Shown: positions 24,757-34,183 of the stretch, piece by piece
How positions within the stretch are numbered: position 1 is the stretch's first letter
Layout of the letters: the number at the start of each line of letters is the position of its first letter
From: UMGS973 sp045599945
Lineage (GTDB): Bacteria > Bacillota > Clostridia > Peptostreptococcales > Anaerovoracaceae
Direction: 5' to 3'
NCBI GenBank assembly: GCA_045599945.1
Contig: JAZRWY010000029.1
Span: 1 to 64,000 of the forward strand
Length of the DNA stretch: 64,000 nucleotides
Translations under genes and position numbers: made by a program
Notes under the pieces: model-generated
What the model saw: only the letters and a program-made list of their open reading frames with translations
Databases searched by the model: none
Told to the model about the DNA's origin: nothing

Positions 24757-25959
24757 CTACATACTGAAATCGGTAATGATCCAGTCAACATCCTGCAGTT
24801 CATATTCACGGCCGCAGAATGGACAGCTGCGATGCTTGTATGCATCAAATACACCCCCGCAGCTTCTGCAATTGATGGCATGAACAGCAAAAGGATTGTT
24901 GACTCTTCCTTTGAGATCCTTCTTCAGACTCACTTGAACCGTTTCGTCTTTCTTATGAATCTTCTTTCCGTCATAATGCAGATTTTCAAGAAATACTTTT
25001 ACTCTAGCATTCGCAACATCTCCCGCAATGGAACAGTCCTCCAGTTTGAGTGCCCCCCGGAAAGTACTGCTTACCACATCTTCAAAGAGAGAATTCTCTT
25101 TTCCCATATAGAATGGAAGCTGCTCATCCCGGTCTGAAAATATCATGACCTGTACCATGGATGTTACAATTCCGGTAAAGAACTCATAGGTATATTCCGG
25201 TGAATACCGGGACATGATCTTCTCAAACTTCTTGTTCGAACCGATTGCACCAAGCATCGGTGCAGAACGGGCACCTTCCTTCACGACTGCCCCAAACTTT
25301 TTGATTGCCCATACGACATATCCAAGGAATGCACAAAGCAAAGCGGCCATGGCGCTGCCAAAGATTGCTTCAAAACTCACTCCGTTATGCATCAGCGAAA
25401 AGATTCCGACGATAATGCCAATGATCAGCCCAGTAATCACAAACGGCCTTGCGCTGCTGTGCTTTTTCCCTGCTTCGCTGAGATTTTTCACACTGAAGGC
25501 GCTGCTGATTTTCGGAAACAGTTCTGCCATTTCAAAATGGGTGCCGCAGAACCGGCAGCCTTCTTCGAGTTCCTTGATTTTTGCCGGCGCTCCGCAGTTC
25601 GGGCAGCAGTATACCTCTTCTCCATAGAGTCTTCCGCCTTTTGTATCTGTCACCGTTGCATAGCAGATCCTATCCTCGGACTCTGCATAGAGTTTCTTTT
25701 CTCCGCTCTGAATAGTTTCTGTGAGTATGCCGTCATGGGCATACATCTCACTGACATATCGCTCATCTTCACATCTGGATATTTTCATTCCGTTGAGCGT
25801 CCCTGTTCCGGAAGCATATTTCAGTTTCCTTGTGAGGCCGAACTTCTGCAGTCTCTTTTCACGCAGTTCTCCGGCATACTTTAGGCCGCGAAGGGCCTCC
25901 TTTGGTTCCGTCTCTGAAATGTGATAATAATACAGTTTTGTAAAATTTGCACCATCCAT
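24757..25959 (-). CDS. Zinc-ribbon, Tim44-like domain membrane protein
   Basis: A 400-residue protein with two separate zinc ribbons: CPNCGAP...CRFCG (about 118-137) and CRSCGG...CPFCG (about 365-383). Two hydrophobic segments (FVITGLIIGIIVGIFSLM and IFGSAMAALLCAFLGYVVW) lie between. The region after them (MSRYSPEYTYEFF through VQVMIFSDRDEQLP) resembles the Tim44-like fold of several bacterial inner-membrane proteins. No enzymatic motif is evident. It is last in the pcrA operon. The fold assignment is tentative. Confidence 0.65.
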   Translation of the reverse strand: MDGANFTKLYYYHISETEPKEALRGLKYAGELREKRLQKFGLTRKLKYASGTGTLNGMKISRCEDERYVSEMYAHDGILTETIQSGEKKLYAESEDRICYATVTDTKGGRLYGEEVYCCPNCGAPAKIKELEEGCRFCGTHFEMAELFPKISSAFSVKNLSEAGKKHSSARPFVITGLIIGIIVGIFSLMHNGVSFEAIFGSAMAALLCAFLGYVVWAIKKFGAVVKEGARSAPMLGAIGSNKKFEKIMSRYSPEYTYEFFTGIVTSMVQVMIFSDRDEQLPFYMGKENSLFEDVVSSTFRGALKLEDCSIAGDVANARVKVFLENLHYDGKKIHKKDETVQVSLKKDLKGRVNNPFAVHAINCRSCGGVFDAYKHRSCPFCGREYELQDVDWIITDFSM

Positions 25960-25984
25960 CTTCTTTTTCTCCTTTTTCCTTCGA

Positions 25985-26959
25985 TTATTTAATTACCTTA
26001 TATATCTCATCCGCAGCCGGCGGATCAATGACCGTTTCCACTCCATCCATCACCATGCGGATGCCGTATTCTTCTTCCTTTATTTCTCCAATCTGTGTAA
26101 TCTCTTCGATATCCTTCATGAGGGCTGCCTTCTTCTCCGGATCTGCAATGATCAGCATGCATCCGGAAGATATGAGCCGAAGATGGTTCAGACCCAATGC
26201 TTCGGACAGTTTCCTTGTCACTTCTGTCACAGGAACAGCAGAAACATTCAGACACGCACCCACTTTTCCGACACTGGCCATCTCCCAGACTGCGCCCAGG
26301 ACGCCTCCTTCCGTGATATCGTGCATTGCCGATACTCCGATTTTTCCTGCCGCAACGCCTTCCTGAACAACACTGACCCGGTCAAGATATCCTCTTGCCT
26401 CGCAGATCTCGTCGTCATTCAGATACCTGGAGATCTCTTCTCTTTCGGAGGCGATGATTCCGGTTCCTTCCAGGCCGCAGGATTTGGTCATGAAAATGAG
26501 GTCTCCTGCCTTGATTTTTTCTTTCTTCCGGCTCTTCTGGTCAATTCCCACCGCGGTGGAACAGATCACCGGCTGATTGACCGCTGCAGTGATTTCCGTA
26601 TGTCCGCCGATGATTTCAACTTCCATCCGTTCTGCTGCCCTGGCTGCCTGTTTCATGATGCTTTCAACGTCTTCTTCTGTTGTCCCGACGGGAAGAAGCA
26701 CACATAGCATGATGCCGACCGGCTGCACCCCATTGGATGCAATGTCATTGCACGATATGTGAATGGCAAGCCTCCCGATATCCTTTACGGAAGCTGTGAT
26801 GGGATCTGTGCTCATGACACAGATTTTTTCTCCGAAATCCACTTCTGCACAGTCTTCTCCGATTCCCGGTCTGGTCAGAATCTCTTCTCTTCTGTATGTG
26901 ATGTTACCAAAAATGATTCTTTTCAGAATCTCACTATCTAATTTTCCTGTTTCCAACAT
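25985..26959 (-). CDS. AIR synthase-related ATP-binding protein
   Basis: A 324-residue member of the PurM/SelD/ThiL/HypE superfamily. The N-terminal half has TRPGIGEDCAEVDFGEK, VMSTDPITASVKDIGRLA and HISCNDIASNGVQP, the ATP-binding layout. The C-terminal half has HDITEGGVLGAVWEMASVGKV. It does not end in the PRIC-type cysteine tail of HypE and has no hydrogenase genes nearby, so HypE is unlikely. The substrate is unknown. It starts one base after ligA and is translationally coupled to it. Confidence 0.8.
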   Translation of the reverse strand: MLETGKLDSEILKRIIFGNITYRREEILTRPGIGEDCAEVDFGEKICVMSTDPITASVKDIGRLAIHISCNDIASNGVQPVGIMLCVLLPVGTTEEDVESIMKQAARAAERMEVEIIGGHTEITAAVNQPVICSTAVGIDQKSRKKEKIKAGDLIFMTKSCGLEGTGIIASEREEISRYLNDDEICEARGYLDRVSVVQEGVAAGKIGVSAMHDITEGGVLGAVWEMASVGKVGACLNVSAVPVTEVTRKLSEALGLNHLRLISSGCMLIIADPEKKAALMKDIEEITQIGEIKEEEYGIRMVMDGVETVIDPPAADEIYKVIK

Positions 26960-26960
26960 G

Positions 26961-28910
26961 TTACATCTCCAGAAATTCCTCTTCTGTTATGATTGGTATC
27001 CCAAGTTCTTTTGCTTTTTTGTTCTTCGATGAAGAAGAAGTAATATCGTTATTCACCAGGTAGTCCGTCTTGCTGCTGACAGAACCTGCAACTTTTCCGC
27101 CTCTTCTTTCAATGACAAGCTTCATTTCATCTCTGTTTTCAAAGGTATTCAGACTTCCTGTTATGACGAATGTTTTGCCCGACAGATCCTGCTCCCCTTC
27201 CTCTTCCGCTGCTTTCAGATGAAGATATGGAAGGAGTTCTTCCAGCTTTTCAAGATTCTTTTCATTTTCAAAGAAGCGTACATATTCCTTTGCCATGATC
27301 TCACCGATTCCATTGATGGCAATCAGTTCCTCAAAAGAAAGAGAAACGATCTTTTCCCAGTCCGCCCTGCATTCCTTTGCAATGACTTTTGCATTGGCCA
27401 CACCGATGTTTGGTATTCCAATGGCATACAGGAGTCTGTAGCATTCTGTTTCGGAAGCCTTCTTCGCAGACTGTGTCATGTTTTCGAAGGATTTTATTCC
27501 AAAGCCCTCCATGCTGCAGATGGTATCTTTCCATCGATCCAGCCGGAAGAAATCCGCATACGTCCGTATGATGCCCTGGTCAACAAATTTCTCGATGGTT
27601 GCCTCGCTCATTCCTTCAATGTTCAATGCTTCCCGGGACGCAAAATGCTCAAAGGATTTTATATGCTTGATCTGGCAGTCCGGATTGTTACAGACAAGGG
27701 TCTGAACGCCGTTTTCGTCCCGTATGGCAAGGTTTTGACCGCATACCGGGCAAAACTCCGGAATATCCAGATTTCCGCTCTTTGTGTGGTTTTCCAGCAC
27801 CTGAGGGATAATCATATTCGCCTTATATACTTCAATTTCATCTCCGATGCCAAGCCGGAGCTGTTTTAAGATGGACACATTATGCAGTGACGCTCTCGAT
27901 ACCGTCGTTCCTTCCAGCTCCACCGGCTCAAAAATGGCAACCGGATTGATCAGTCCCGTTCTGGAAGGGCTCCATTCCACTTCCAGAAGGCGGGTTTTGG
28001 CCGTTTCATCTTTCCATTTGAATGCAATAGCATCTCTCGGAAATTTTGCCGTTGCTCCCAGAGACTTTCCATACTGTATGTCATCAAAACACAGAACCAG
28101 ACCGTCCGACGGAATGTCATAGGTCAGGATTTCCCCGGCAAACCAGCGGACCGCCTCTTCCATGGTATCTGCTGTTACACGCTGATTCTCCACCGTGACA
28201 AATCCCTGGTCCGAAAGGAATTTCAGCTGTTCCTCTCTGGAATTCTTGAAATCCACATTCTCCGCTTCCACCAGTGTAAACGCATTGAAGCTGACGCCTC
28301 TTGCGGCTGTCACTGCCGGATCCAGCTGGCGAACTGTACCTGCGCACAGGTTTCTCGGATTCTTGTATTTTGCTTCCACGCTTTCCATTTCGCTGTTGAT
28401 TCTGTGGAACTGAGAATAGGTAATATATGCTTCGCCGCGGAGCACCAGTCTTCCTTTGTATGGAATTTTCAGCGGAATGTTTTTAAATGTCTTTGCATTC
28501 TGGGTGATAACTTCTCCGATTTCACCATTTCCGCGGGTGACTGCCTTCAGCAGAACGCCGTCCTCATAGGTAAGCACAATGGTCAGGCCGTCCAGTTTCC
28601 AGGAGAGCAGTCCTTCTTTGTCTTTAATGAAGGATTTCAGCACTTCCACATCTTTCGTCTTGTCCAGACTCAGCATCCTGGACGGATGCACTTCCTTTGG
28701 AAGATCAGACAGCACCTCATAGCCGACATTTACTGTCGGGCTGTCTGCCAGAACAATGCCTGTCTCCTTTTCCAATGCTTCCAGTTCATCATAGAGGGCA
28801 TCATATTCCGCATTGCTCATGAGCTCAATTTCTTCCTGCTCATAGGCTCTTCTTGCTTCATTCAGTATTCTGACCTTCTCTTCAATGAGATCTCTCATGT
28901 TTCCTGTCAT
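26961..28910 (-). CDS. ligA: NAD-dependent DNA ligase LigA
   Basis: A 649-residue LigA. Order: Ia domain, adenylation domain with nucleophile Lys in SWKLDGLTIVLTYEDG, OB fold, zinc finger CPVCG...CNNPDC, helix-hairpin-helix repeats (YAIGIPNIGVANAKVIA) and a C-terminal BRCT (GKTFVITGSLNTFENRDEM). Start ATG 28910 is favoured by AGGTG; a GTG three codons earlier abuts the pcrA stop. Several residues that contact NAD in other LigA enzymes differ here (see findings). It follows pcrA, a common pairing. Confidence 0.95.
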   Translation of the reverse strand: MTGNMRDLIEEKVRILNEARRAYEQEEIELMSNAEYDALYDELEALEKETGIVLADSPTVNVGYEVLSDLPKEVHPSRMLSLDKTKDVEVLKSFIKDKEGLLSWKLDGLTIVLTYEDGVLLKAVTRGNGEIGEVITQNAKTFKNIPLKIPYKGRLVLRGEAYITYSQFHRINSEMESVEAKYKNPRNLCAGTVRQLDPAVTAARGVSFNAFTLVEAENVDFKNSREEQLKFLSDQGFVTVENQRVTADTMEEAVRWFAGEILTYDIPSDGLVLCFDDIQYGKSLGATAKFPRDAIAFKWKDETAKTRLLEVEWSPSRTGLINPVAIFEPVELEGTTVSRASLHNVSILKQLRLGIGDEIEVYKANMIIPQVLENHTKSGNLDIPEFCPVCGQNLAIRDENGVQTLVCNNPDCQIKHIKSFEHFASREALNIEGMSEATIEKFVDQGIIRTYADFFRLDRWKDTICSMEGFGIKSFENMTQSAKKASETECYRLLYAIGIPNIGVANAKVIAKECRADWEKIVSLSFEELIAINGIGEIMAKEYVRFFENEKNLEKLEELLPYLHLKAAEEEGEQDLSGKTFVITGSLNTFENRDEMKLVIERRGGKVAGSVSSKTDYLVNNDITSSSSKNKKAKELGIPIITEEEFLEM

Positions 28911-28919
28911 TTTAATCAC

Positions 28920-31118
28920 CTATATTTTTTCAATCGGCGCGATGTCCTTTGCCAGTTTTTTCAGACCGACAGATTCGAACATGATGCTTGCAACCTTTCC
29001 ATCCACTTCAATGACTAAGCCTTCTCCGAATTTCGCATGCTTCACCCGGTCTCCGCTGCTTAACTGCAGACCAGATCCTGCTGCCTTTTTTTCAATGGAG
29101 GACTTGGCATATTTCAGCGAATCAAACGGTTTCTCATGGGGTCTGCCGCCATATCCGTCAATTCCTCCGCCGTTTCCGAAGCGGTCTCCCGGCTTTCTTT
29201 CATATGCTGCATCTCCATCCATGAAATGTCTGTCAATCTCACGGACAAATTTGGATTCTCTTGTATAATCGGTATGTCCAAACATGGTACGTACCTGGGC
29301 GGATGTAAGGAACAGACGCTCCTTTGCTCTTGTCATGCCCACATAGCAGAGTCTTCGTTCCTCTTCCAGCTTATCCTCCGACTCCAGATTCCGCCACCCC
29401 GGAAAGAGGCCGTCTTCCATTCCCGGCATGAATACTACCGGAAATTCCAGCCCCTTGGCAGAATGCAGGGTCATCATCACCACCGCATCCTCCGAAGGAT
29501 CATGATTGTCTATGTCTGCCATAAGCGCCAGTTTTTCCATGAAATCGTTGAGCGAAAGATTCGGATCCTGGCTTTCCATGTCAGCAATGACAGACTTGAA
29601 TTCCAGAATGTTTTCCAATCTTCCCTCTGCTTCCACAGTGCCAACATCCACCAGTGCCTGGTAATATCCTGTATCCGACAGCAGTCCGTCATAGATGTCA
29701 GATACTCTCAGATTCTCTTTTTCCGTGGCATACTCATTCAGACAGTTTACGAGTTTTCGAACCAGCGGACCGGACCTGGAGGAGAGGCTGCTCAGCACCT
29801 CTTCATCGCACATGACTGCAAAGAGCGATTCTCCTCTGACGCGGGCCAGCGTCTGAAACTTTTCCAGTGACTTCTGCCCGATTCCTCTTTTCGGCTCATT
29901 GATGATTCTTTCAAATGCCAGATCGTCCGACGGATTGGCAACCAGACGCATGTATGCCATCATGTCCTTGATTTCCCTGCGGTCGTAATATCTCAATCCT
30001 CCCAGCACCCGGTACGGAATGTCCGCCCTGGAAAGGGCCTCTTCAAAGGTTCTGGACTGGGCATTGGTCCTGTACAGAATGGCAAAATCGCTGTATCTCA
30101 TCTCACTGGTCCGGATCAGTTCAATTTCCTTTGCAATATATTGCGCCTCTTCCCTTTCATTATCCAGCCGGGAATATTCCACTTTCTTTCCTTCTTCCGC
30201 CCGGGTCCAGAGTTTCTTGTCCTTTCTCTGGCTGTTTCTGGAGATGACACTGTGGGCAGCCTCCAGAATGTTTCCGGTGGAGCGGTAGTTCTGTTCCAGC
30301 TTGATGACCTTCGTATCCTGAAAATCCTTTTCAAATTCCAGTATGTTCCGGATGTCTGCGCCTCTCCACTGGTAGATGCACTGGTCGTCATCCCCTACCA
30401 CGCAGATGTTCCGGTATCTGTCTGCCAGCAGCTGGATCAGTTCATACTGAATGGCATTGGTGTCCTGGTATTCATCCACCATGATATAGCGGAATCTCTC
30501 CTGGTATTTCTGCAGAACCATTTCATTTTCCCGAAACAGCTTGACTGCATTGAGAAGAAGATCGTCAAAGTCCATGGCATTATTCTTCTGCAGTGCTTTT
30601 TCGTATGCACAGAAAACGTCATATACGCTCTTGGCCTTATATTGATCTCTGGCTTCAAGAAGATAACCCTCCGGCCCCATTCCTCTATTTTTGAAGGAGG
30701 AGATGATGCTCAGATAATATGCCGGTTTCTTTTTTTCCTTTTCCAGGCCCAGCTCCTTCAGGATATTCTTTACCACAGCCTTCTGATCTGCCGGATCATA
30801 GACTGCAAAATTTCTGTCATAGCCGATACAGTCCGCATGCATGCGAAGGAAACGAAGGCACGCGGAATGAAAGGTAAGAATCCACATGCCGGTGGTATCT
30901 CCCACCAGCTGCTCTACTCTATCCTTCATTTCTCCTGCTGCCTTGTTTGTAAATGTCACGGCAAAAATGCTATATGGACTGACACCTTCCTCCCGGATCA
31001 GGTGTGCGATTCTATGTGTCATGGTGCTGGTCTTGCCAGAGCCCGCACCTGCCAGTATGAGGAGGGGGCCATCCTTGTGCAGAACAGCTTCCATCTGTTT
31101 TTCATTCAGCTGATTCAT
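28920..31118 (-). CDS. pcrA: ATP-dependent DNA helicase PcrA/UvrD
   Basis: A 732-residue SF1A 3'-5' helicase. Motif I is LAGAGSGKTSTMTHRI, motif II DEYQDTNAIQYELI, motif III GDDDQCIYQWRGAD, motif IV LEQNYRSTGNIL, motif V TLHSAKGLEFPVVF and motif VI EERRLCYVGMTRAKERL. The C-terminus has a Tudor-like GDRVKHAKFGEGLVIEV typical of Gram-positive PcrA. Start MNQLNEKQMEAV follows AGGAG. It is the first gene of the pcrA-ligA operon. Confidence 0.97.
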   Translation of the reverse strand: MNQLNEKQMEAVLHKDGPLLILAGAGSGKTSTMTHRIAHLIREEGVSPYSIFAVTFTNKAAGEMKDRVEQLVGDTTGMWILTFHSACLRFLRMHADCIGYDRNFAVYDPADQKAVVKNILKELGLEKEKKKPAYYLSIISSFKNRGMGPEGYLLEARDQYKAKSVYDVFCAYEKALQKNNAMDFDDLLLNAVKLFRENEMVLQKYQERFRYIMVDEYQDTNAIQYELIQLLADRYRNICVVGDDDQCIYQWRGADIRNILEFEKDFQDTKVIKLEQNYRSTGNILEAAHSVISRNSQRKDKKLWTRAEEGKKVEYSRLDNEREEAQYIAKEIELIRTSEMRYSDFAILYRTNAQSRTFEEALSRADIPYRVLGGLRYYDRREIKDMMAYMRLVANPSDDLAFERIINEPKRGIGQKSLEKFQTLARVRGESLFAVMCDEEVLSSLSSRSGPLVRKLVNCLNEYATEKENLRVSDIYDGLLSDTGYYQALVDVGTVEAEGRLENILEFKSVIADMESQDPNLSLNDFMEKLALMADIDNHDPSEDAVVMMTLHSAKGLEFPVVFMPGMEDGLFPGWRNLESEDKLEEERRLCYVGMTRAKERLFLTSAQVRTMFGHTDYTRESKFVREIDRHFMDGDAAYERKPGDRFGNGGGIDGYGGRPHEKPFDSLKYAKSSIEKKAAGSGLQLSSGDRVKHAKFGEGLVIEVDGKVASIMFESVGLKKLAKDIAPIEKI

Positions 31119-31146
31119 TCTACTTTTCTCCTGATATATCAATTCT

Positions 31147-31155
31147 AGTATACCA
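31147..31155 (-). promoter_or_regulatory. Extended -10 promoter of pcrA
   Basis: Minus strand TGGTATACT, 28 bases upstream of the pcrA ATG. No convincing -35 is present. Confidence 0.6.
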
Positions 31156-31218
31156 CAAAAACAGAACACAAAGAATAGTAGTTACAGAAATAGGCAGCCG
31201 CAATAATATGCCTGCCTT

Positions 31219-31249
31219 TAAAAAAACAGTACCCGTTTCCGGATACTGT
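31219..31249 (-). terminator. Terminator of the S10-spc-alpha array
   Basis: Minus strand ACAGTATCCG-GAAA-CGGGTACTGT (10 pairs, one G-U) followed by six T, 17 bases after the rplQ stop. Confidence 0.93.
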
Positions 31250-31265
31250 TTCATGTTACCGTTTA

Positions 31266-31607
31266 TTAAACAAGCTCAACAAATACTACTTCTGCATTGT
31301 CTCCCTGACGAGGCCCTAACTTTAAGATTCTGGTGTATCCACCATTTCTATCTGCATAATTAGGAGCGATTTCGTCAAATAACTTTGCAACTACTGAGTC
31401 ATCTGTTAAATATGCGAAAGCCTGTCTCTTAGCATGAAGATCACCACGCTTACCTAATGTGATCATCTTTTCTGCCATTCTTCTAGTCTCCTTCGCTCTG
31501 TCTAAAGTCGTCTGGATTCTACCATACTTTAAAAGATCTGTTGTCAGATTTCTAAGCATTGACTTTCTGTGAGCTGTAGGTCTACCGAGCTTTTTATAAC
31601 CTGGCAT
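31266..31607 (-). CDS. rplQ: 50S ribosomal protein L17
   Basis: A 113-residue L17 beginning MPGYKKLGRPTAHRKSMLRN, ending in a short VVFVELV strand. It binds near the exit-tunnel side of the 50S. It is the last gene of the array and follows rpoA as in nearly all bacteria. Confidence 0.98.
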   Translation of the reverse strand: MPGYKKLGRPTAHRKSMLRNLTTDLLKYGRIQTTLDRAKETRRMAEKMITLGKRGDLHAKRQAFAYLTDDSVVAKLFDEIAPNYADRNGGYTRILKLGPRQGDNAEVVFVELV

Positions 31608-31645
31608 AGCTTGTATCTCCTTTCATTTTGTCTATTTCACGTAAA

Positions 31646-32593
31646 TTATTCTTCATTCGGTCTTAATTCAAGGCCTAACTCTTCGAGTTTATGCTTTACT
31701 TCATCCAGGGACTTCTTTCCAAGGTTTCTAACCTTCATCATGTCCTCTTCTGAACGCTGTGTCAGTTCTTCAACAGTGTTGATGGAAGCTCTCTTTAAGC
31801 AGTTGAAGGAACGAACGGAAAGTTCCAGTTCTTCAATTGTCATTTCCAGAGCCTTTTCTTTCTGGCTTTCTTCCTTTTCCACCATGATTTCCATGGCATC
31901 CGTGTCTTCTGTCAATGCAATGAACAGTTTCAGATGCTCCTGCATGATTTTAGCACCGATGGAAACGCCTTCTTCCGGTCTGATGGAACCGTCTGTCCAG
32001 ATTTCCATTACCAGTCTGTCAAAGTCTGTAACCTGACCAACTCTTGTGTTTTCCACTGTAAAATTAACTTTTCTTACAGGTGTATAGATGGAGTCAACCG
32101 GAATTACTGCAATCGGAGTATTTTCAGTCTTGTTCTGCTCTGCAGGAACATAACCTCTTCCTCTTGCAAGATTAATTTCCATTACCAGTGAAGCATTTTC
32201 TTCCAGAGTAGCAATGTGCAGTTCAGGGTTGAAGATTTCAACTTCTCCATCACCGATGATATCTGCTGCTGTTACTTCTTTCGGTCCTACTGCATTGATA
32301 ATGACTCTCTTTGTATCTTCACCTGTTAATCTTACAGCTAATTTCTTAAGGTTTAAGATGATTTCCGTAACATCTTCCTTTACTCCAGGAACCGTTGAGA
32401 ATTCATGGAGAATACCGTCGATTTTAACTGATGTAACTGCCGCTCCCGGTAATGAGGATAAGAAAATTCTTCTTAAGCTGTTTCCAAGAGTAGTACCATA
32501 TCCTCTTTCCAGAGGCTCAACTATGAACTTGCCATAGTTAGGATCTTCTTTTGAATATATACATTCAATTGTTGGTTTTTCAATTTCTATCAT
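31646..32593 (-). CDS. rpoA: RNA polymerase subunit alpha
   Basis: A 315-residue alpha subunit. The N-terminal dimerisation domain has ERGYGTTLGNSLRRIFLSS and LPGAAVTSVKIDGILHEF. The C-terminal domain (LSVRSFNCLKRASINTVEEL, then RNLGKKSLDEVKHKLEELGL) contacts UP elements and activators. It lies between rpsD and rplQ in the alpha operon. Confidence 0.98.
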   Translation of the reverse strand: MIEIEKPTIECIYSKEDPNYGKFIVEPLERGYGTTLGNSLRRIFLSSLPGAAVTSVKIDGILHEFSTVPGVKEDVTEIILNLKKLAVRLTGEDTKRVIINAVGPKEVTAADIIGDGEVEIFNPELHIATLEENASLVMEINLARGRGYVPAEQNKTENTPIAVIPVDSIYTPVRKVNFTVENTRVGQVTDFDRLVMEIWTDGSIRPEEGVSIGAKIMQEHLKLFIALTEDTDAMEIMVEKEESQKEKALEMTIEELELSVRSFNCLKRASINTVEELTQRSEEDMMKVRNLGKKSLDEVKHKLEELGLELRPNEE

Positions 32594-32637
32594 TAAAAAC
32601 CCTCCCTTTCATCCAAGATTTAAATCTCTCTAATAGA

Positions 32638-33258
32638 TTACTTGGAGTATAATTCGACGATAAGATGTTCTGCTACTGGAGTATCGATCTGATTTCTTGT
32701 CGGGATGGATAAGATCTTTCCTTCAAGCTTTTCTGCATCTACACTCATCCAAGCAGGAACCGTGATAACCATATCCTTGATTTCCTTGAACTTCGGTGAG
32801 CTCTGGCTCTTTTCCTTAACCTTAATGACATCTCCAGCCTTTAATTCCATGGAAGGAATTGTAGCTTTCTTTCCGTTTACTGTGAAATGACCGTGTGTTA
32901 CAAGCTGTCTTGCTTCCTTTCTTGATGAAGCAAGTCCAAGTCTGAATACTACGTTATCAAGTCTTGTTTCTAAAAGAATCAGAAGATTTTCACCAGTGAT
33001 GCCCGGTTTCTTGTCAGCCTTCTCAAAAAGATTTCTGAACTGAGTTTCCTGAAGTCCATAGAATCTCTTGGTCTTCTGCTTTTCTCTTAACTGAGTAGCA
33101 TATTCTGACTGCTTCTTTCTGCTCTGACCGTGCTGTCCAGGAGCGTAATTTCTCTTTTCTAAAGCGCACTTGTCGCTGTAGCATCTTTCACCCTTTAAGA
33201 ACAGTTTCTGTCCTTCTCTTCTGCATAATTTGCAGTTAGCGTCTGTATATCTTGACAT
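32638..33258 (-). CDS. rpsD: 30S ribosomal protein S4 (zinc-binding form)
   Basis: A 206-residue S4. The N-terminus holds four cysteines (CKLC ... CYSDKC), marking the zinc-binding C+ type, followed by the S4 RNA-binding domain (RLDNVVFRLGLASSRKEARQ). S4 nucleates 30S assembly and is a translational regulator in many bacteria. It lies within the alpha operon between rpsK and rpoA. Confidence 0.98.
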   Translation of the reverse strand: MSRYTDANCKLCRREGQKLFLKGERCYSDKCALEKRNYAPGQHGQSRKKQSEYATQLREKQKTKRFYGLQETQFRNLFEKADKKPGITGENLLILLETRLDNVVFRLGLASSRKEARQLVTHGHFTVNGKKATIPSMELKAGDVIKVKEKSQSSPKFKEIKDMVITVPAWMSVDAEKLEGKILSIPTRNQIDTPVAEHLIVELYSK

Positions 33259-33276
33259 TAAATTACTCCTCCTTTC

Positions 33277-33675
33277 CTAGACTCTTCTTCTCTTTGGCGG
33301 ACGGCATCCGTTGTGTGGAATCGGTGTGATATCTCTGATCATTGTGATATCAAGACCTGCTGTCTGAAGTGCTCTGATTGCAGCTTCTCTTCCGGAGCCT
33401 GGTCCCTTAACGTATACTTCTACTGTCTTTAAGCCATGTTCCATAGCGCCCTTAGCAGCTACTGTTGCAGCTTCCTGTGCAGCAAATGGAGTTGACTTTC
33501 TTGATCCCTTGAATCCAAGAGATCCAGCACTTGACCATGCCAATGCATTACCCTGCATGTCTGTTAATGTTACAAGAGTATTATTGAAGGTAGCCTGAAT
33601 GTGCGCCTGGCCTTTTTCAATATTCTTGCGCTCTTTTTTCTTTTTTCTAACTGTTTTCTTTGCAGCTTTAGCCAT
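33277..33675 (-). CDS. rpsK: 30S ribosomal protein S11
   Basis: A 132-residue S11: a Lys-rich start, HIQATFNNTLVTLTDMQGN, GPGSGREAAIRALQTAGL and the C-terminal PHNGCRPPKRRRV. It lines the mRNA exit region of the 30S platform. It lies 14 bases after rpsM. Confidence 0.98.
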   Translation of the reverse strand: MAKAAKKTVRKKKKERKNIEKGQAHIQATFNNTLVTLTDMQGNALAWSSAGSLGFKGSRKSTPFAAQEAATVAAKGAMEHGLKTVEVYVKGPGSGREAAIRALQTAGLDITMIRDITPIPHNGCRPPKRRRV

Positions 33676-33689
33676 TACATTCTACCTCC

Positions 33690-34058
33690 TTACTTCTTCT
33701 TTCTGCCAACGGTCTTCTTAGGACCCTTACGAGTTCTAGCGTTCGTCTTTGTTTTCTGACCTCTAACCGGAAGGCCTCTTCTATGTCTGATACCTCTGTA
33801 GCAGCCGATTTCCATTAATCTCTTGATGTTTAATGAAGTTTCTCTTCTTAAATCACCTTCTACAAGATAATCTTCATCGATGATCTTTCTGATCTTACCT
33901 GCTTCTTCTTCAGTTAAGTCCTTAACTCTTGTATCCGGATTTACACCAGCCTTTTCCAGGATGATGCTTGCTGTTGGTCTGCCAATACCATAAATGTATG
34001 TAAGACCGATTTCTACTCTTTTCTCTCTGGGTAAGTCTACACCAGCAATACGAGCCAT
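33690..34058 (-). CDS. rpsM: 30S ribosomal protein S13
   Basis: A 122-residue S13: MARIAGVDLPREKRVEIGLT start, GRPTASIILEKAGV and a basic tail RGQKTKTNARTRKGPKKT. It forms head-to-50S bridges. It is preceded by a 125-base gap with a strong hairpin, unlike its tightly packed neighbours. Confidence 0.98.
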   Translation of the reverse strand: MARIAGVDLPREKRVEIGLTYIYGIGRPTASIILEKAGVNPDTRVKDLTEEEAGKIRKIIDEDYLVEGDLRRETSLNIKRLMEIGCYRGIRHRRGLPVRGQKTKTNARTRKGPKKTVGRKKK

Positions 34059-34141
34059 ACTTTTTCTCCTTCCCCCATCTTCCTTCGCCTTTCAGGAGCG
34101 ATATAGACGGGATCACATAATTATACGATGTGCCCTTTCGT

Positions 34142-34165
34142 GGCTGCAGTCCTGATCCTGCAGCC
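34142..34165 (-). promoter_or_regulatory. Hairpin (and possible promoter) between rpmJ and rpsM
   Basis: Perfect inverted repeat GGCTGCAG/CTGCAGCC with an eight-base loop in the only sizeable gap (34059-34183) of the alpha segment. No T-run follows. A TATAAT-like box (34120-34125, minus strand) lies downstream but lacks a -35. An alpha-operon leader or processing site is possible. Confidence 0.45.
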
Positions 34166-34183
34166 GGCACTTTTAAAACTTAA

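Noticed and set aside
25985..26959. Hydrogenase maturation factor HypE
   Set aside because: Same superfamily, but the C-terminal Cys motif needed by HypE is missing and no hyp or hydrogenase genes are nearby.
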